The position numbers were made by a program, and so were the translations under genes. This document shows positions 8,118 to 16,025 of a DNA stretch of 46,436 nucleotides, in pieces (positions within the stretch are counted from its first letter, which is position 1; each line of letters begins with the position of its first letter). The notes under the pieces were generated by a model that ran no database searches, had not been told where the DNA came from, and saw only the letters and a list, made by a program, of their open reading frames with translations. The stretch is from Clostridia bacterium (GTDB taxonomy: Bacteria > Bacillota > Clostridia > Oscillospirales > Ruminococcaceae): positions 1 to 46,436 of the forward strand of contig JAGKVC010000025.1 in NCBI GenBank assembly GCA_021152595.1. The letters are read 5' to 3'.

Positions 8118-9680
8118 ATGGAAGACTTCATCAATCAGGCACCGTCCGTTTTGGAAGCGCCGGTTTATCCGTATCCGCAGCCGGCAGTACAGAAGAAAAA
8201 ATGGGAATTCCAGCCGCATGACGCATTCTTTGCGCTGCTGGCGCTCCTGCTCGGACAGCTCTTTGCACGGTATGCGCTGCTCTACGCAGACGGCTTCTTC
8301 ACAACCGGATGCTTTCTGCTGCTGTATCTTGTCAGCGCGATCTATATCCGGAAATCCGGATGCAAGCCGCGCCCGATGCAGCATGTGCTGGGCGCTGTGA
8401 TCTGCGTATTTACGCTTGTTTTCTCGCTGACGGCATCAGAGCTGCTGCACGGACTCTGCTTCGTGTTCCTGATTGCCGCGATCGTCTGGCGGACACATGC
8501 GGTCTGCGGCGGCAAGGGATTTGTCACACGCTTCTTCCCGATTGACCTCGCTGATTCTTTGCTTGCAAAGCCAGTTTCTCATCTGTCAGCGGCGCCGCAT
8601 GCAATCACTGCCACACCGAAAAAGAATTCGGCAGCGACCGCAGTCAAAACCATTGTGATCGGATTGCTCGTGACGATCCCGCTGACGATTGCCGTCGCAG
8701 CGCTGCTCGCAAGTGCAGATTCCGCAATCGCAGATCTGTTTGCTTTTCTCGGTGATCTGCCGGCGATTGATACAATCCGCTTTTTCTGGCAGATTGTGTT
8801 CGGCATCCCGATCGGACTGTGGCTCTTTGCCGTGCTTTACAGCAGTGCAAAGCGAAAGGAGATCCCGTTCCGCAGCGATGAAGACTATATCGAAAAATTC
8901 AACGGTCTGCGCGTCATTCCGAATCTCGGGCTCTATGCCGGTGTCACGCCGATCTGCCTGCTGTATCTGCTCTATGTGTTCACGCAGACGAACTATTTTC
9001 TCTCCGCATTCGCAGGCAGACTGCCCGAAGGCATGCTCTATTCCGAATACGCAAGGCGCGGATTCTTCGAGCTCTGTGCGATTGCCGTGATCAATCTCAT
9101 CGTGATCCTCGTGCTGACGGGCTGCGCGAAAAAGAGCGGCGAAAACCGTCCGAAAGCGCTGACTTTCTATGCGGTGCTGCTCTGCTGCTTTACCCTGTTC
9201 ATCATAGCGACGGCGCTTGCAAAAATGTTCCTCTATATCCACGCATACGGCATGACGCAGCTTCGTGTCTACACAACATGGTTCATGATTCTGCTCGCTG
9301 CGGTGTTCCTGATTCTGCTTGTAAGGCAGTTCGCCGCAAAGCTGCCGACCGCAGCAATTCTCTCCGGCGTATTCATCGTGATGTTTGCCGGACTCTGCTT
9401 CGGACGCCCCGATGCGCTGATTGCAGAATACAATCTCAGCCGCTACGCTGCCGGTACGCTCAAAGATCCGGATCTCAATATGCTCTGCTTTCTCTCTGAG
9501 GATGCCTACAATGTCATTGCGCGCTATCAGGATACACTCGAGCGCGACGGCATCTGGGAAGTCTATTACAACAAAGCAAAAGACAAAGTCACGGTTGACT
9601 ATCCCTATCACAAAGACCGCAGCTGGAATCTGCCTGCTCAGATCCTGATCCAGCAAATCCATACAGATACAACGAGGTAA
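8118..9680 (+). CDS. DUF4173 family polytopic membrane protein
   Basis: This 520-residue protein has roughly eleven hydrophobic segments from about residue 32 to 430, then a soluble C-terminal tail. DUF4153/DUF4173 hallmarks are visible: YARRGFFELCAIAVINL, then YIHAYGMTQLRVYTTWF, then a GRPDALIAEYNLSRY segment. The family is widespread but functionally unassigned. The start follows the radical SAM stop by 11 bases with AAAGGAG upstream, so the two are very likely cotranscribed. Confidence 0.85.
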   Translation: MEDFINQAPSVLEAPVYPYPQPAVQKKKWEFQPHDAFFALLALLLGQLFARYALLYADGFFTTGCFLLLYLVSAIYIRKSGCKPRPMQHVLGAVICVFTLVFSLTASELLHGLCFVFLIAAIVWRTHAVCGGKGFVTRFFPIDLADSLLAKPVSHLSAAPHAITATPKKNSAATAVKTIVIGLLVTIPLTIAVAALLASADSAIADLFAFLGDLPAIDTIRFFWQIVFGIPIGLWLFAVLYSSAKRKEIPFRSDEDYIEKFNGLRVIPNLGLYAGVTPICLLYLLYVFTQTNYFLSAFAGRLPEGMLYSEYARRGFFELCAIAVINLIVILVLTGCAKKSGENRPKALTFYAVLLCCFTLFIIATALAKMFLYIHAYGMTQLRVYTTWFMILLAAVFLILLVRQFAAKLPTAAILSGVFIVMFAGLCFGRPDALIAEYNLSRYAAGTLKDPDLNMLCFLSEDAYNVIARYQDTLERDGIWEVYYNKAKDKVTVDYPYHKDRSWNLPAQILIQQIHTDTTR

Positions 9681-9686
9681 TACAAT

Positions 9687-10136
9687 ATGAATATCAAAAA
9701 CATCCTGATCGACCTGCTCCGCGGCGCTGCTGCCGCCCTGCTGATGGGACTGCTCGTCAGCATCGCACACGGCGGCATTCTCTGGGTTACAATTCTCTCC
9801 GCCGCCGTCTTTCTGTTCCTCGCAGTTCTGCTGCTGCAATCCGCAGCAACCGGACGCCGTCAGTTTCGCAGCATCGCCGCCATTCTGCTCTATATTCCGT
9901 CGCTCATGCTCTACGGCAGAAGCGGTATCACAGACTTCTTCTTTGACCTGATGCATCCTTCCGGTACCGAAGTCGCAATCGGGGATGCCGTGCAGATGGT
10001 ATTCATCATCCTGCCCGGCGTCGGCATCCTGCTTCTGCTGGCTGTCCTGCTGGCGCGGATCGTCTCAAACAGACAGGCACCCAAACCCGCCGGAACAGCC
10101 ACACATGCAGACGATTCCGGCTTCCCTGCTGCATAA
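9687..10136 (+). CDS. Unknown four-helix membrane protein
   Basis: This 149-residue protein has four predicted membrane helices (about 7-28, 31-52, 63-78, 101-125) and a short hydrophilic tail. It begins six bases after the DUF4173 stop, and the upstream ACGAGGTAATACAAT gives a GAGGT site. I do not recognise a family. Tight coupling to the preceding DUF4173 gene suggests they work together or share regulation. Confidence 0.72.
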   Translation: MNIKNILIDLLRGAAAALLMGLLVSIAHGGILWVTILSAAVFLFLAVLLLQSAATGRRQFRSIAAILLYIPSLMLYGRSGITDFFFDLMHPSGTEVAIGDAVQMVFIILPGVGILLLLAVLLARIVSNRQAPKPAGTATHADDSGFPAA

Positions 10137-10189
10137 TCAGAAACACGATATTAACCGCACACATCGCAACGATTGGAAAGGAGTAAACC

Positions 10190-10567
10190 ATGATCAACAA
10201 AAAACACATTCTCGCTGCCGCAGCAGGCATCCTGCTGTTTGACGGATTCGCCCTCGCGGCTGTCCGCAACTATGCAAACAGAAAGGCGGAAAACAGACAG
10301 CCGTCCATTTGTCTCAATGATTATCAGACCGCGCCGGATACCGTCGTATCGGTGGATGATCTCTGCTGCTGCGAGAATATCCCGCGCATGTATATCACAT
10401 CGGCGAACTGGCAGGACGGCGATCCGGATCTGCCGGTCATCACGGACGACAAACAGGCGATTCTGGTCGGAGACCGGTGCGGTGTCATGGAAGTAACGCT
10501 CGCCTCAAATCCGGACTGGATCATGCCGAATAATACGGTCACTGTGACCGTGCAGAATCCATCATGA
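10190..10567 (+). CDS. Unknown exported or membrane-anchored protein with a Cys triplet
   Basis: This 125-residue protein has an N-terminal signal or anchor (residues about 5-25, HILAAAAGILLFDGFALAAV) and a mature part predicted to be beta-rich. It contains CCC in the segment DDLCCCENIPRMYI plus a further Cys in GDRCGVMEV, a spacing that could form disulphides or bind metal. No family is recognised. GAAAGGAG precedes the start, and its stop overlaps the next start (ATGA). Confidence 0.68.
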   Translation: MINKKHILAAAAGILLFDGFALAAVRNYANRKAENRQPSICLNDYQTAPDTVVSVDDLCCCENIPRMYITSANWQDGDPDLPVITDDKQAILVGDRCGVMEVTLASNPDWIMPNNTVTVTVQNPS

Positions 10568-11271
10568 AACGCCGCGTCCGCCTCGGTATGGCAGCCGCAT
10601 CCGCTGTACTGCTCGGAATTGAGATTCTGATCGGCATGTTTGCACACGGCTGGGTGCGCAATCAGCTCGGCGATGTCCTCGTCGTGATTTTGATTTACAC
10701 AATCTGCCGCACGGTCTCGCCGGAAAAACCGAAGCTCGCACTGCTGCTGCCTGCCGGAATCCTGCTGTTTGCATACTGCGTGGAATATTTACAGTTCTGG
10801 GGCTTCTGCGACCGGCTGCACATCACAAACCGGCTGCTCCGCATCATCATCGGAACAGGCTATTCAAACAAGGATATGCTGAGCTATACTGTCGGGATTC
10901 TGCCGTGCATCCTCTGCGAAAATCTGCTGCGCCGTCCGGAGCCGGAGCAGGTCAAGGGAATCTATCTGCCGGCAATCCTGACCGGTCTCTGCGGTGCACT
11001 CTGGATGATGAGCCTGCTGCTGCACCTCGGCGCCTACCCCGTCCGGCTGCATCCGATCGCATTTCCGGTGTCGCTGGTCTGCGGTATTACAGCAATGATT
11101 CTCTGCATTGCCTTCGCAGCTTTTCTGACGCACCGCATCAGACAGGCAGCGGTACCGAAAAACAGAAAATGCCTTTGCGCCCTGATTCTCTGCGCTGCTG
11201 CGGTTCTTGCAGGACTGCCGCTCTGGAAGGATGCCTTTGCACTCGGCAGATTTATCGTACAGCGCCTCTGA
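10564..11271 (+). CDS. DUF2809-like polytopic membrane protein
   Basis: This 235-residue protein has N-terminal residues about 1-115 resembling DUF2809 (VRNQLGDVLVVILIYTICR, CVEYLQFW, DMLSYTVGILPCIL). An additional hydrophobic C-terminal half has four predicted helices, making it longer than the usual single-domain DUF2809 protein of about 100-130 residues. Function is unknown. It overlaps the upstream gene by four bases and is the last gene before the terminator at 11289. Confidence 0.75.
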   Translation: MKRRVRLGMAAASAVLLGIEILIGMFAHGWVRNQLGDVLVVILIYTICRTVSPEKPKLALLLPAGILLFAYCVEYLQFWGFCDRLHITNRLLRIIIGTGYSNKDMLSYTVGILPCILCENLLRRPEPEQVKGIYLPAILTGLCGALWMMSLLLHLGAYPVRLHPIAFPVSLVCGITAMILCIAFAAFLTHRIRQAAVPKNRKCLCALILCAAAVLAGLPLWKDAFALGRFIVQRL

Positions 11272-11288
11272 CGGAATACAACTGAAAT

Positions 11289-11332
11289 CAGCCGCGAAAT
11301 CGAAGCTGTTACGCTGGATTTCGCGGCTGTGT
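11289..11332. terminator. Bidirectional terminator between the DUF2809 and scpB genes
   Basis: GCCGCGAAATC (11291-11301) pairs perfectly with GATTTCGCGGC (11317-11327), with a 15-base loop that has further pairing potential. It lies between convergent stop codons at 11271 and 11334. Confidence 0.8.
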
Positions 11333-11333
11333 C

Positions 11334-11969
11334 TTATTCTGCATCCGGATCGGCAGATTCCACCGTCTCGAGATTGTCAAGCTCCGGCAGATCCTCCGCA
11401 AGATCCTCGACGGTATCCTCGCCCTCGGCAGTCTGCACATCAAAGAGATCAGGCTCACCGCTCGTCGGAAGCGGCGGCAGATCGGCAAGCGACTGCATCC
11501 CGAAGGTTCGCAGAAAATGCGCGGTCGTCCGGTAGGTAACCGGTCTGCCGGGAACCTCGATGCGTCCGGCTTCCTCGAGCAGTCCGCGTTCCACAAGCGT
11601 ATTGACAACCGAGCCGCTGTCTACGCCGCGCACGCGCTCGACAAAGCCCTTTGTCACCGGCTGATTGTACGCGATGATGGTCAGCGTCTCCATTGCTGCA
11701 TTGGAAAGCGGCGTATTGCGCTTGACCTCCAGCGCCGCGCGGATCTCCTCCGCGAAATCTGCGCGCGTGGTGAGCTGCCAGCTCTCGCCGAGAACCAGAA
11801 GCTGTAAGCCGCTGCCGGATTCCTCCAGTGCATTCATCAGCGCACCGGCTGCTGCCGTAATCTCCTCCGCGGTCACGCCGAGTGCCTCCGCAAGACGGTC
11901 GGTCTCCATCGGCTCCCCTGCCGCAAACAGCACCGCTTCGAGCGCTGCACCCAGATATTCCAGTTTCAT
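11334..11969 (-). CDS. scpB: Segregation and condensation protein B
   Basis: This 211-residue protein has two winged-helix domains typical of ScpB: LGAALEAVLFAAGEPMETDRLAEALG at the start and LSNAAMETLTIIAYNQPVTKGFVERVRGVDSGSVVNTLVERGLL in the middle. ScpB dimers bind ScpA-SMC condensin and help segregate chromosomes. The C-terminal 45 residues are acidic and probably disordered. It follows murF by 11 bases, so it is the last gene of the minus-strand ddl-murF-scpB unit. scpA is not in the window, although the two genes are often adjacent. Confidence 0.93.
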   Translation of the reverse strand: MKLEYLGAALEAVLFAAGEPMETDRLAEALGVTAEEITAAAGALMNALEESGSGLQLLVLGESWQLTTRADFAEEIRAALEVKRNTPLSNAAMETLTIIAYNQPVTKGFVERVRGVDSGSVVNTLVERGLLEEAGRIEVPGRPVTYRTTAHFLRTFGMQSLADLPPLPTSGEPDLFDVQTAEGEDTVEDLAEDLPELDNLETVESADPDAE

Positions 11970-11980
11970 ATTCCCGTCCT

Positions 11981-13411
11981 TTATTTGCCGCCGAACATCG
12001 TTTCCAGCATATCGTTGACGCGCTCCATATGCATACCGCGCGAGCCTTTGATCAGAAAGCAGATCGGTACGCCGACATGCGTGCGCAGCACCAGATCCAG
12101 TGCCTCCATGAGCATATCCTGATCCGGCACCGCACAGACTGCGTCACCGTAGCCTTCCGCAAAATCCTTATAATTTTCACCGCAGAAAAACGCCTCATCC
12201 GCATATTTCCTGCAAAGCGCACCAAGCTCGCGGTGACGCGCCGCTGCAAATTCGCCGAGCTCGTTCATATTGCCGAGAATCGCCCATTTCTGCGCATCGC
12301 CGGCAATCATTCCGAAGGATTGCAGCGCTGCCGCCATCGCCTCGGGATTTGCATTGTAATAATCGCGGATGATCGTGATATTGCCGTATTTGACGCGCTC
12401 CGAACGCATCGCCCCCGGAACAAAGCTGCCGAGCGCATCCGCACATTCCTTCAGCGTCATACCGAGCCGCAGACCGGTGTGAACTGCGAGCAGCGCATCG
12501 GTGACATTGTGCAGACCGGTCATCGGGAGGATTGCCTCCGCGGTGCTGCCGTCCACAGTATACCGAAGCGTAAAGCGCGTATTTTCTGCACTTTCGATGA
12601 TATCCTCAGCGGTAAGCTCTGCATCCGGACTGCCGCAGCGCGTGCTGTAAACGACATTCGTCCGTGCGCGCAGATTCTCCATATTGCCGTGCAGATATTT
12701 GTCCTCCGCCGGAACAATCAGCGTGCCGCTACGTCCGGCATCCGGCATATTTTCAATCAGCTCGGTCTTTGCAAGGAAGATGTTTTCCTGCGAGCCGAGG
12801 TTGCCGATATGCGCGGTACCGATATTCGTGATGATTGCCGCATCCGGCTCCGCAATATCCGACAAATGCAGAATCTCGCCTGCGTGGTTCATGCCCATTT
12901 CAATCACAGCGACTTCGGTTTCCGGCGGCATGTGCAGAATCGTATACGGCACGCCGACATGATTGTTATAGTTACCGGAAGTCGCGCAGGTGCGGAATTT
13001 TGCTGCAAGCACATGTGCCGTCATATCCTTGACGGTTGTTTTTCCGCTGCTGCCGGTCACGCCGACCACACGCAGACCGTCCTGCTTCAGCTTCCGGATA
13101 TAATACTCCGCAAGATTGCCATATCCGTTCTTTGCAATCAGATACGGCACGCCCGGCTCCTCGGGCGGCTCTTCGGAAAGCATGCACAGCACGGCGCCCT
13201 TTTCAGCCGCCTGCTTTGCATAGAGATTGCCGTTGAAATTTGCACCTTTCAGCGCGATGAAGCAGTTTCCGGCTTCGATCGTGCGCGTATCGGTGCTGAA
13301 TCCGGAGACGGATGCCGCCGGATCGGGACAGTTCACAAGCTCCGCGCGCACCGCCTCTGCGATCTCCGCAAAGGTCATCTGCACATGCGGATCAATCTGG
13401 AGCAATGCCAT
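11981..13411 (-). CDS. murF: UDP-N-acetylmuramoyl-tripeptide--D-alanyl-D-alanine ligase
   Basis: MurF adds D-Ala-D-Ala to the UDP-MurNAc-tripeptide, the last cytoplasmic step of peptidoglycan precursor synthesis. The ATP-binding motif GVTGSSGKTT is at residues 117-126. The Mur-ligase central (NYNNHVGVPYTIL, EMGMNHAGEI) and C-terminal domains (RDYYNANPEAMAAAL) follow in order. The start at 13411 (MALLQ) is chosen over an upstream in-frame start because TGGAGG lies seven bases before it and only one base separates it from the ddl stop. The length of 476 residues is slightly above the usual 450. Adjacency to ddl, which makes the substrate dipeptide, fits. Confidence 0.95.
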   Translation of the reverse strand: MALLQIDPHVQMTFAEIAEAVRAELVNCPDPAASVSGFSTDTRTIEAGNCFIALKGANFNGNLYAKQAAEKGAVLCMLSEEPPEEPGVPYLIAKNGYGNLAEYYIRKLKQDGLRVVGVTGSSGKTTVKDMTAHVLAAKFRTCATSGNYNNHVGVPYTILHMPPETEVAVIEMGMNHAGEILHLSDIAEPDAAIITNIGTAHIGNLGSQENIFLAKTELIENMPDAGRSGTLIVPAEDKYLHGNMENLRARTNVVYSTRCGSPDAELTAEDIIESAENTRFTLRYTVDGSTAEAILPMTGLHNVTDALLAVHTGLRLGMTLKECADALGSFVPGAMRSERVKYGNITIIRDYYNANPEAMAAALQSFGMIAGDAQKWAILGNMNELGEFAAARHRELGALCRKYADEAFFCGENYKDFAEGYGDAVCAVPDQDMLMEALDLVLRTHVGVPICFLIKGSRGMHMERVNDMLETMFGGK

Positions 13412-13412
13412 G

Positions 13413-14471
13413 TCAAGCCTCCAGTGCCAGTGCAATCACGCGGTCAAGCAGCTCTGCAAACGGCACACCCTCTGCACCCCACATCTTCGGATACATCGAA
13501 ATCGGGGTGAAGCCAGGCAGCGTGTTGATCTCATTGAACACGATCTCATTCGTATCGCGCGTGACGAAGAAATCCACACGCGAAAGGCCTGCACAGCCGA
13601 GTGCCTTGAAAATTGCGACCGCCCACTCACGTACCTTCGCATTCAGCTCCTCGCTGATGCGCGCCGGAATGAATGCCTGCGAGGTCGAGGTGACATATTT
13701 GGTCTCGTAATCGTAAAACTCCGCACCTGCGTCGATTTCACCGGCTGTTGCAGCCTTCGGATCATCGTTGCCCAGCACGGCGACTTCGATCTCTCTGCCG
13801 TTGATGAATTCCTCAGCGAGAATCTTTTTATCGTATTTGAAAGCGTTTTCCAGCGCCGGTTTCAGATCCGCTTCGGTCTTGACCTTCGAGACGCCGACAG
13901 AAGATCCGGTGCTGCACGGCTTGATGAACACAGGGAACGCAATATGTTCCATAATTTCACGGCACATCGCATCTGCATCCGCCTTGAAATCTGCGCGGCG
14001 GAGCGTCAGCCAGTTCGCCTGCCGGACGCCGGTCGTTGCCGCGATCAGCTTCGTGACCGATTTATCCATCGAAACGGCATTTGCACAGACACCGCATCCG
14101 ACAAACGGAATACCAGAAAGCTGGAACAAGCCCTGAATCGAGCCGTCCTCGCCGTTTTCGCCGTGCAGGACAGGGAAGATCACATCGACCGGAACGGTCT
14201 CCGCGCCGTTTCCGCGGACAATACAAAGTCCTGCACCGCGCTCCGGCGAGAGAAACGCCGTGCAGTTTGCAGGATTCTGTTCCCACTTATCTTCCGCAAT
14301 ATCCTTATAATTCTCACCGCCGAACAGGATCCATTTGCCCTCAAGCGTGATGCCGACCGGCAGGATTCTGCGATTCTCCTTGTTCAGATTGCGAAGTACC
14401 GCCTCTGCCGATACCAGCGAAACTGCGTGTTCCGGCGAGACGCCGCCAAACAGTACCAGAACTGTCTGCAT
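13413..14471 (-). CDS. ddl: D-alanine--D-alanine ligase
   Basis: This 352-residue ATP-grasp enzyme joins two D-alanines for peptidoglycan. Visible motifs are FGGVSPEHAVS at the N-terminus (E14, H15), the ATP-grasp loop KPCSTGSSVGVSKV, and the C-terminal metal and dipeptide site RVDFFVTRD...FNEINTLPGFTPISMYP. The omega-loop segment YDYETKY keeps Tyr (Y259), which marks D-Ala-D-Ala rather than D-Ala-D-Lac enzymes, so the gene is not a vancomycin-resistance ligase. GAGGT precedes the ATG. A multi-hairpin intergenic repeat separates it from nagA. Confidence 0.96.
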   Translation of the reverse strand: MQTVLVLFGGVSPEHAVSLVSAEAVLRNLNKENRRILPVGITLEGKWILFGGENYKDIAEDKWEQNPANCTAFLSPERGAGLCIVRGNGAETVPVDVIFPVLHGENGEDGSIQGLFQLSGIPFVGCGVCANAVSMDKSVTKLIAATTGVRQANWLTLRRADFKADADAMCREIMEHIAFPVFIKPCSTGSSVGVSKVKTEADLKPALENAFKYDKKILAEEFINGREIEVAVLGNDDPKAATAGEIDAGAEFYDYETKYVTSTSQAFIPARISEELNAKVREWAVAIFKALGCAGLSRVDFFVTRDTNEIVFNEINTLPGFTPISMYPKMWGAEGVPFAELLDRVIALALEA

Positions 14472-14502
14472 AAGAAAAACTACCTCTTTTCGTTGTTTAG
14501 AA

Positions 14503-14687
14503 GTGTCTCCGACAGATCTTAATGGGGGCTCTCCCCCATGCCCCTGCCAGAGGGATACTATCCCTCCGGACTCCCGTTTTTATGCAAAACGGGTTTCCAA
14601 AGCGGCAGTGTCCCCTTGGCGGAGTTTGCCTGCAAACTCATAGCGAAGCACGCGATAGCCTCATTATCAATCCGCCGGAGATACCTT
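14503..14687 (-). repeat. Multi-hairpin intergenic repeat, copy A
   Basis: This 185-bp intergenic element is a string of palindromes, including ATGGGGG-CTCT-CCCCCAT, an arm pair AGAGGGATA/TATCCCTC around a central C, and CCCGTTTT/AAAACGGG. It is bounded by GTGTCTCCGACAGAT and ATCCGCCGGAGATACC. Copies B (15841) and C (31636) share the order of modules. It ends three bases from the nagA stop codon. No ORF of its own is supported. Confidence 0.8.
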
Positions 14688-14689
14688 CA

Positions 14690-15751
14690 TTACTCAAAAA
14701 ATGCGCCTGCGATCATGACCTTTGCGATCTCGCAGTCTTTGTCAAGCAGGATGAGGTCTGCATCTGCGCCGACTTCGATTCTGCCCTTCTTCTCCGCACC
14801 GATCATATCTGCCGGTGTTCTGGTCGCCATGCGGACAGCATCCGCAAACGGGACGCCGAAGCGCGCCGCCTGCTTGACGCAGCGCCAGAGCGTCGAGGTC
14901 GAGCCTGCGATTGCGCCGTCCATTGTCCGTGCGACGCCGTCCTTGACCTCGATATCCTGACCGCCGAACTCATACATGCCGTCACCGAGACCGGTCGCAC
15001 GCATGGAATCGCTGATGATCACCATACGGTCCGGACCGAACATCTTGTAAAGCATCATGACAATCGACGGATGCAGGTGCAGACCGTCCGTGATCGCCTG
15101 CACATAGATATTCTTTTCGAGCGCCGCCGGAATCGGGCCTGGCTCTCTGTGGTGGATGCCGGGCATTGCGTTGAAAGTGTGCGTCAGGCAGTTTGCGCCT
15201 GCTTCGATCGCCTTGATGCAGGTGTCGTAATCCGCATCCGTATGGCCGATGCAGACCAGCGCGCCGCATTCCCTGATGAACTCCATGCTGCCCTCAAGCT
15301 CCGGTGCGATCGTGACAACGCGCATGCCGGGCAGGGACTTGAACTCCTTGAGGTCGGGATTGCGGATGAACTTGCCGTTCTGTGCGCCCTTCTTCTTGGC
15401 ATTGATGTACGGGCCTTCCATGTGGAAGCCGAGGATCTGCGTGCCGGGGACATCGGTCTTGCCCTCGGTGACCTTTTTGATCGCCTCATAGCTCTGCGTC
15501 ATGGTTGTCGGCAGCCATGAGGTCGTGCCGTTCTTTGCGAGGAATGCGCACATCTCCTCAAATTCGCCGTCCATCGTATCCTTGCCGACACAGCCGTGTG
15601 CGTGCATATCGACAAGACCGGGGATCACGGAATATCCCGTGCAGTCCTCTCCGGTGGTGCTGGCAGATGCCGGTGCGATCGCAGTGATCGTACCGTTTTC
15701 GATGGTAATATCGGTCTGCTTGCCCTCGAGGAGCAGGTTTTTCAGGACCAT
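14690..15751 (-). CDS. nagA: N-acetylglucosamine-6-phosphate deacetylase
   Basis: NagA removes acetate from GlcNAc-6-P, feeding glucosamine-6-P to glycolysis or to wall recycling. The 353-residue amidohydrolase keeps the metal and catalytic residues: HAH at 50-52, HMEGPY with E112, GHTDA with H170, LTHTFNAM with H191, and the catalytic Asp in ISDSM (D248). The start at 15751 (MVLKN) is preferred over the 48-residue upstream extension, which reads through repeat sequence. AAGGCGG precedes it. nagB is not adjacent. The neighbouring ROK protein and epimerase suggest an amino-sugar or glycan context. Confidence 0.95.
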   Translation of the reverse strand: MVLKNLLLEGKQTDITIENGTITAIAPASASTTGEDCTGYSVIPGLVDMHAHGCVGKDTMDGEFEEMCAFLAKNGTTSWLPTTMTQSYEAIKKVTEGKTDVPGTQILGFHMEGPYINAKKKGAQNGKFIRNPDLKEFKSLPGMRVVTIAPELEGSMEFIRECGALVCIGHTDADYDTCIKAIEAGANCLTHTFNAMPGIHHREPGPIPAALEKNIYVQAITDGLHLHPSIVMMLYKMFGPDRMVIISDSMRATGLGDGMYEFGGQDIEVKDGVARTMDGAIAGSTSTLWRCVKQAARFGVPFADAVRMATRTPADMIGAEKKGRIEVGADADLILLDKDCEIAKVMIAGAFFE

Positions 15752-15840
15752 TTCTCTACCGCCTTTCTGTGATGTGGTTTCATTGGTGCAATGTATTAAC
15801 AATGGAGCATTCTCCATACATCGCCGTTTCGGGGAAATCG

Positions 15841-16024
15841 GTATCTCCGATGGATTTATAATGGGGCTCCGCCCCATACCCCGCTTAAGTGGCATTGCCC
15901 CTTAAGAATCCCATTTTGTGAACAAGCACGTAATGATTCGTAACGGGATTCCAAAGGGACAAGTCCCTTTGGCGCAGTTTGGGCGCGCAGCCCATTTTTA
16001 ATCCATCCGCAAAGCGGATACCTT
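15841..16024 (-). repeat. Multi-hairpin intergenic repeat, copy B
   Basis: Same modular family as copy A: GTATCTCCGATGGATTTA at one end, ATGGGGC-TCC-GCCCCAT, the arm pair CTTAAGTGGCA/TGCCCCTTAAG, the perfect dyad CCAAAGGGAC-AA-GTCCCTTTGG, and TCCGC-AAA-GCGGA near the other end. It ends two bases before the ROK gene stop codon (16026). Together with the nagA leader it fills the 274-base gap at 15752-16025. Confidence 0.82.
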
Positions 16025-16025
16025 A

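Noticed and set aside
11882..13510. A 542-residue plus-strand open frame across murF and scpB
   Set aside because: Antisense shadow; murF and scpB show complete family motifs on the minus strand.
13413..14471. Ddl as a possible D-Ala-D-Lac (vancomycin resistance) ligase
   Set aside because: The omega-loop Tyr in YDYETKY is kept, which is the D-Ala-D-Ala type.
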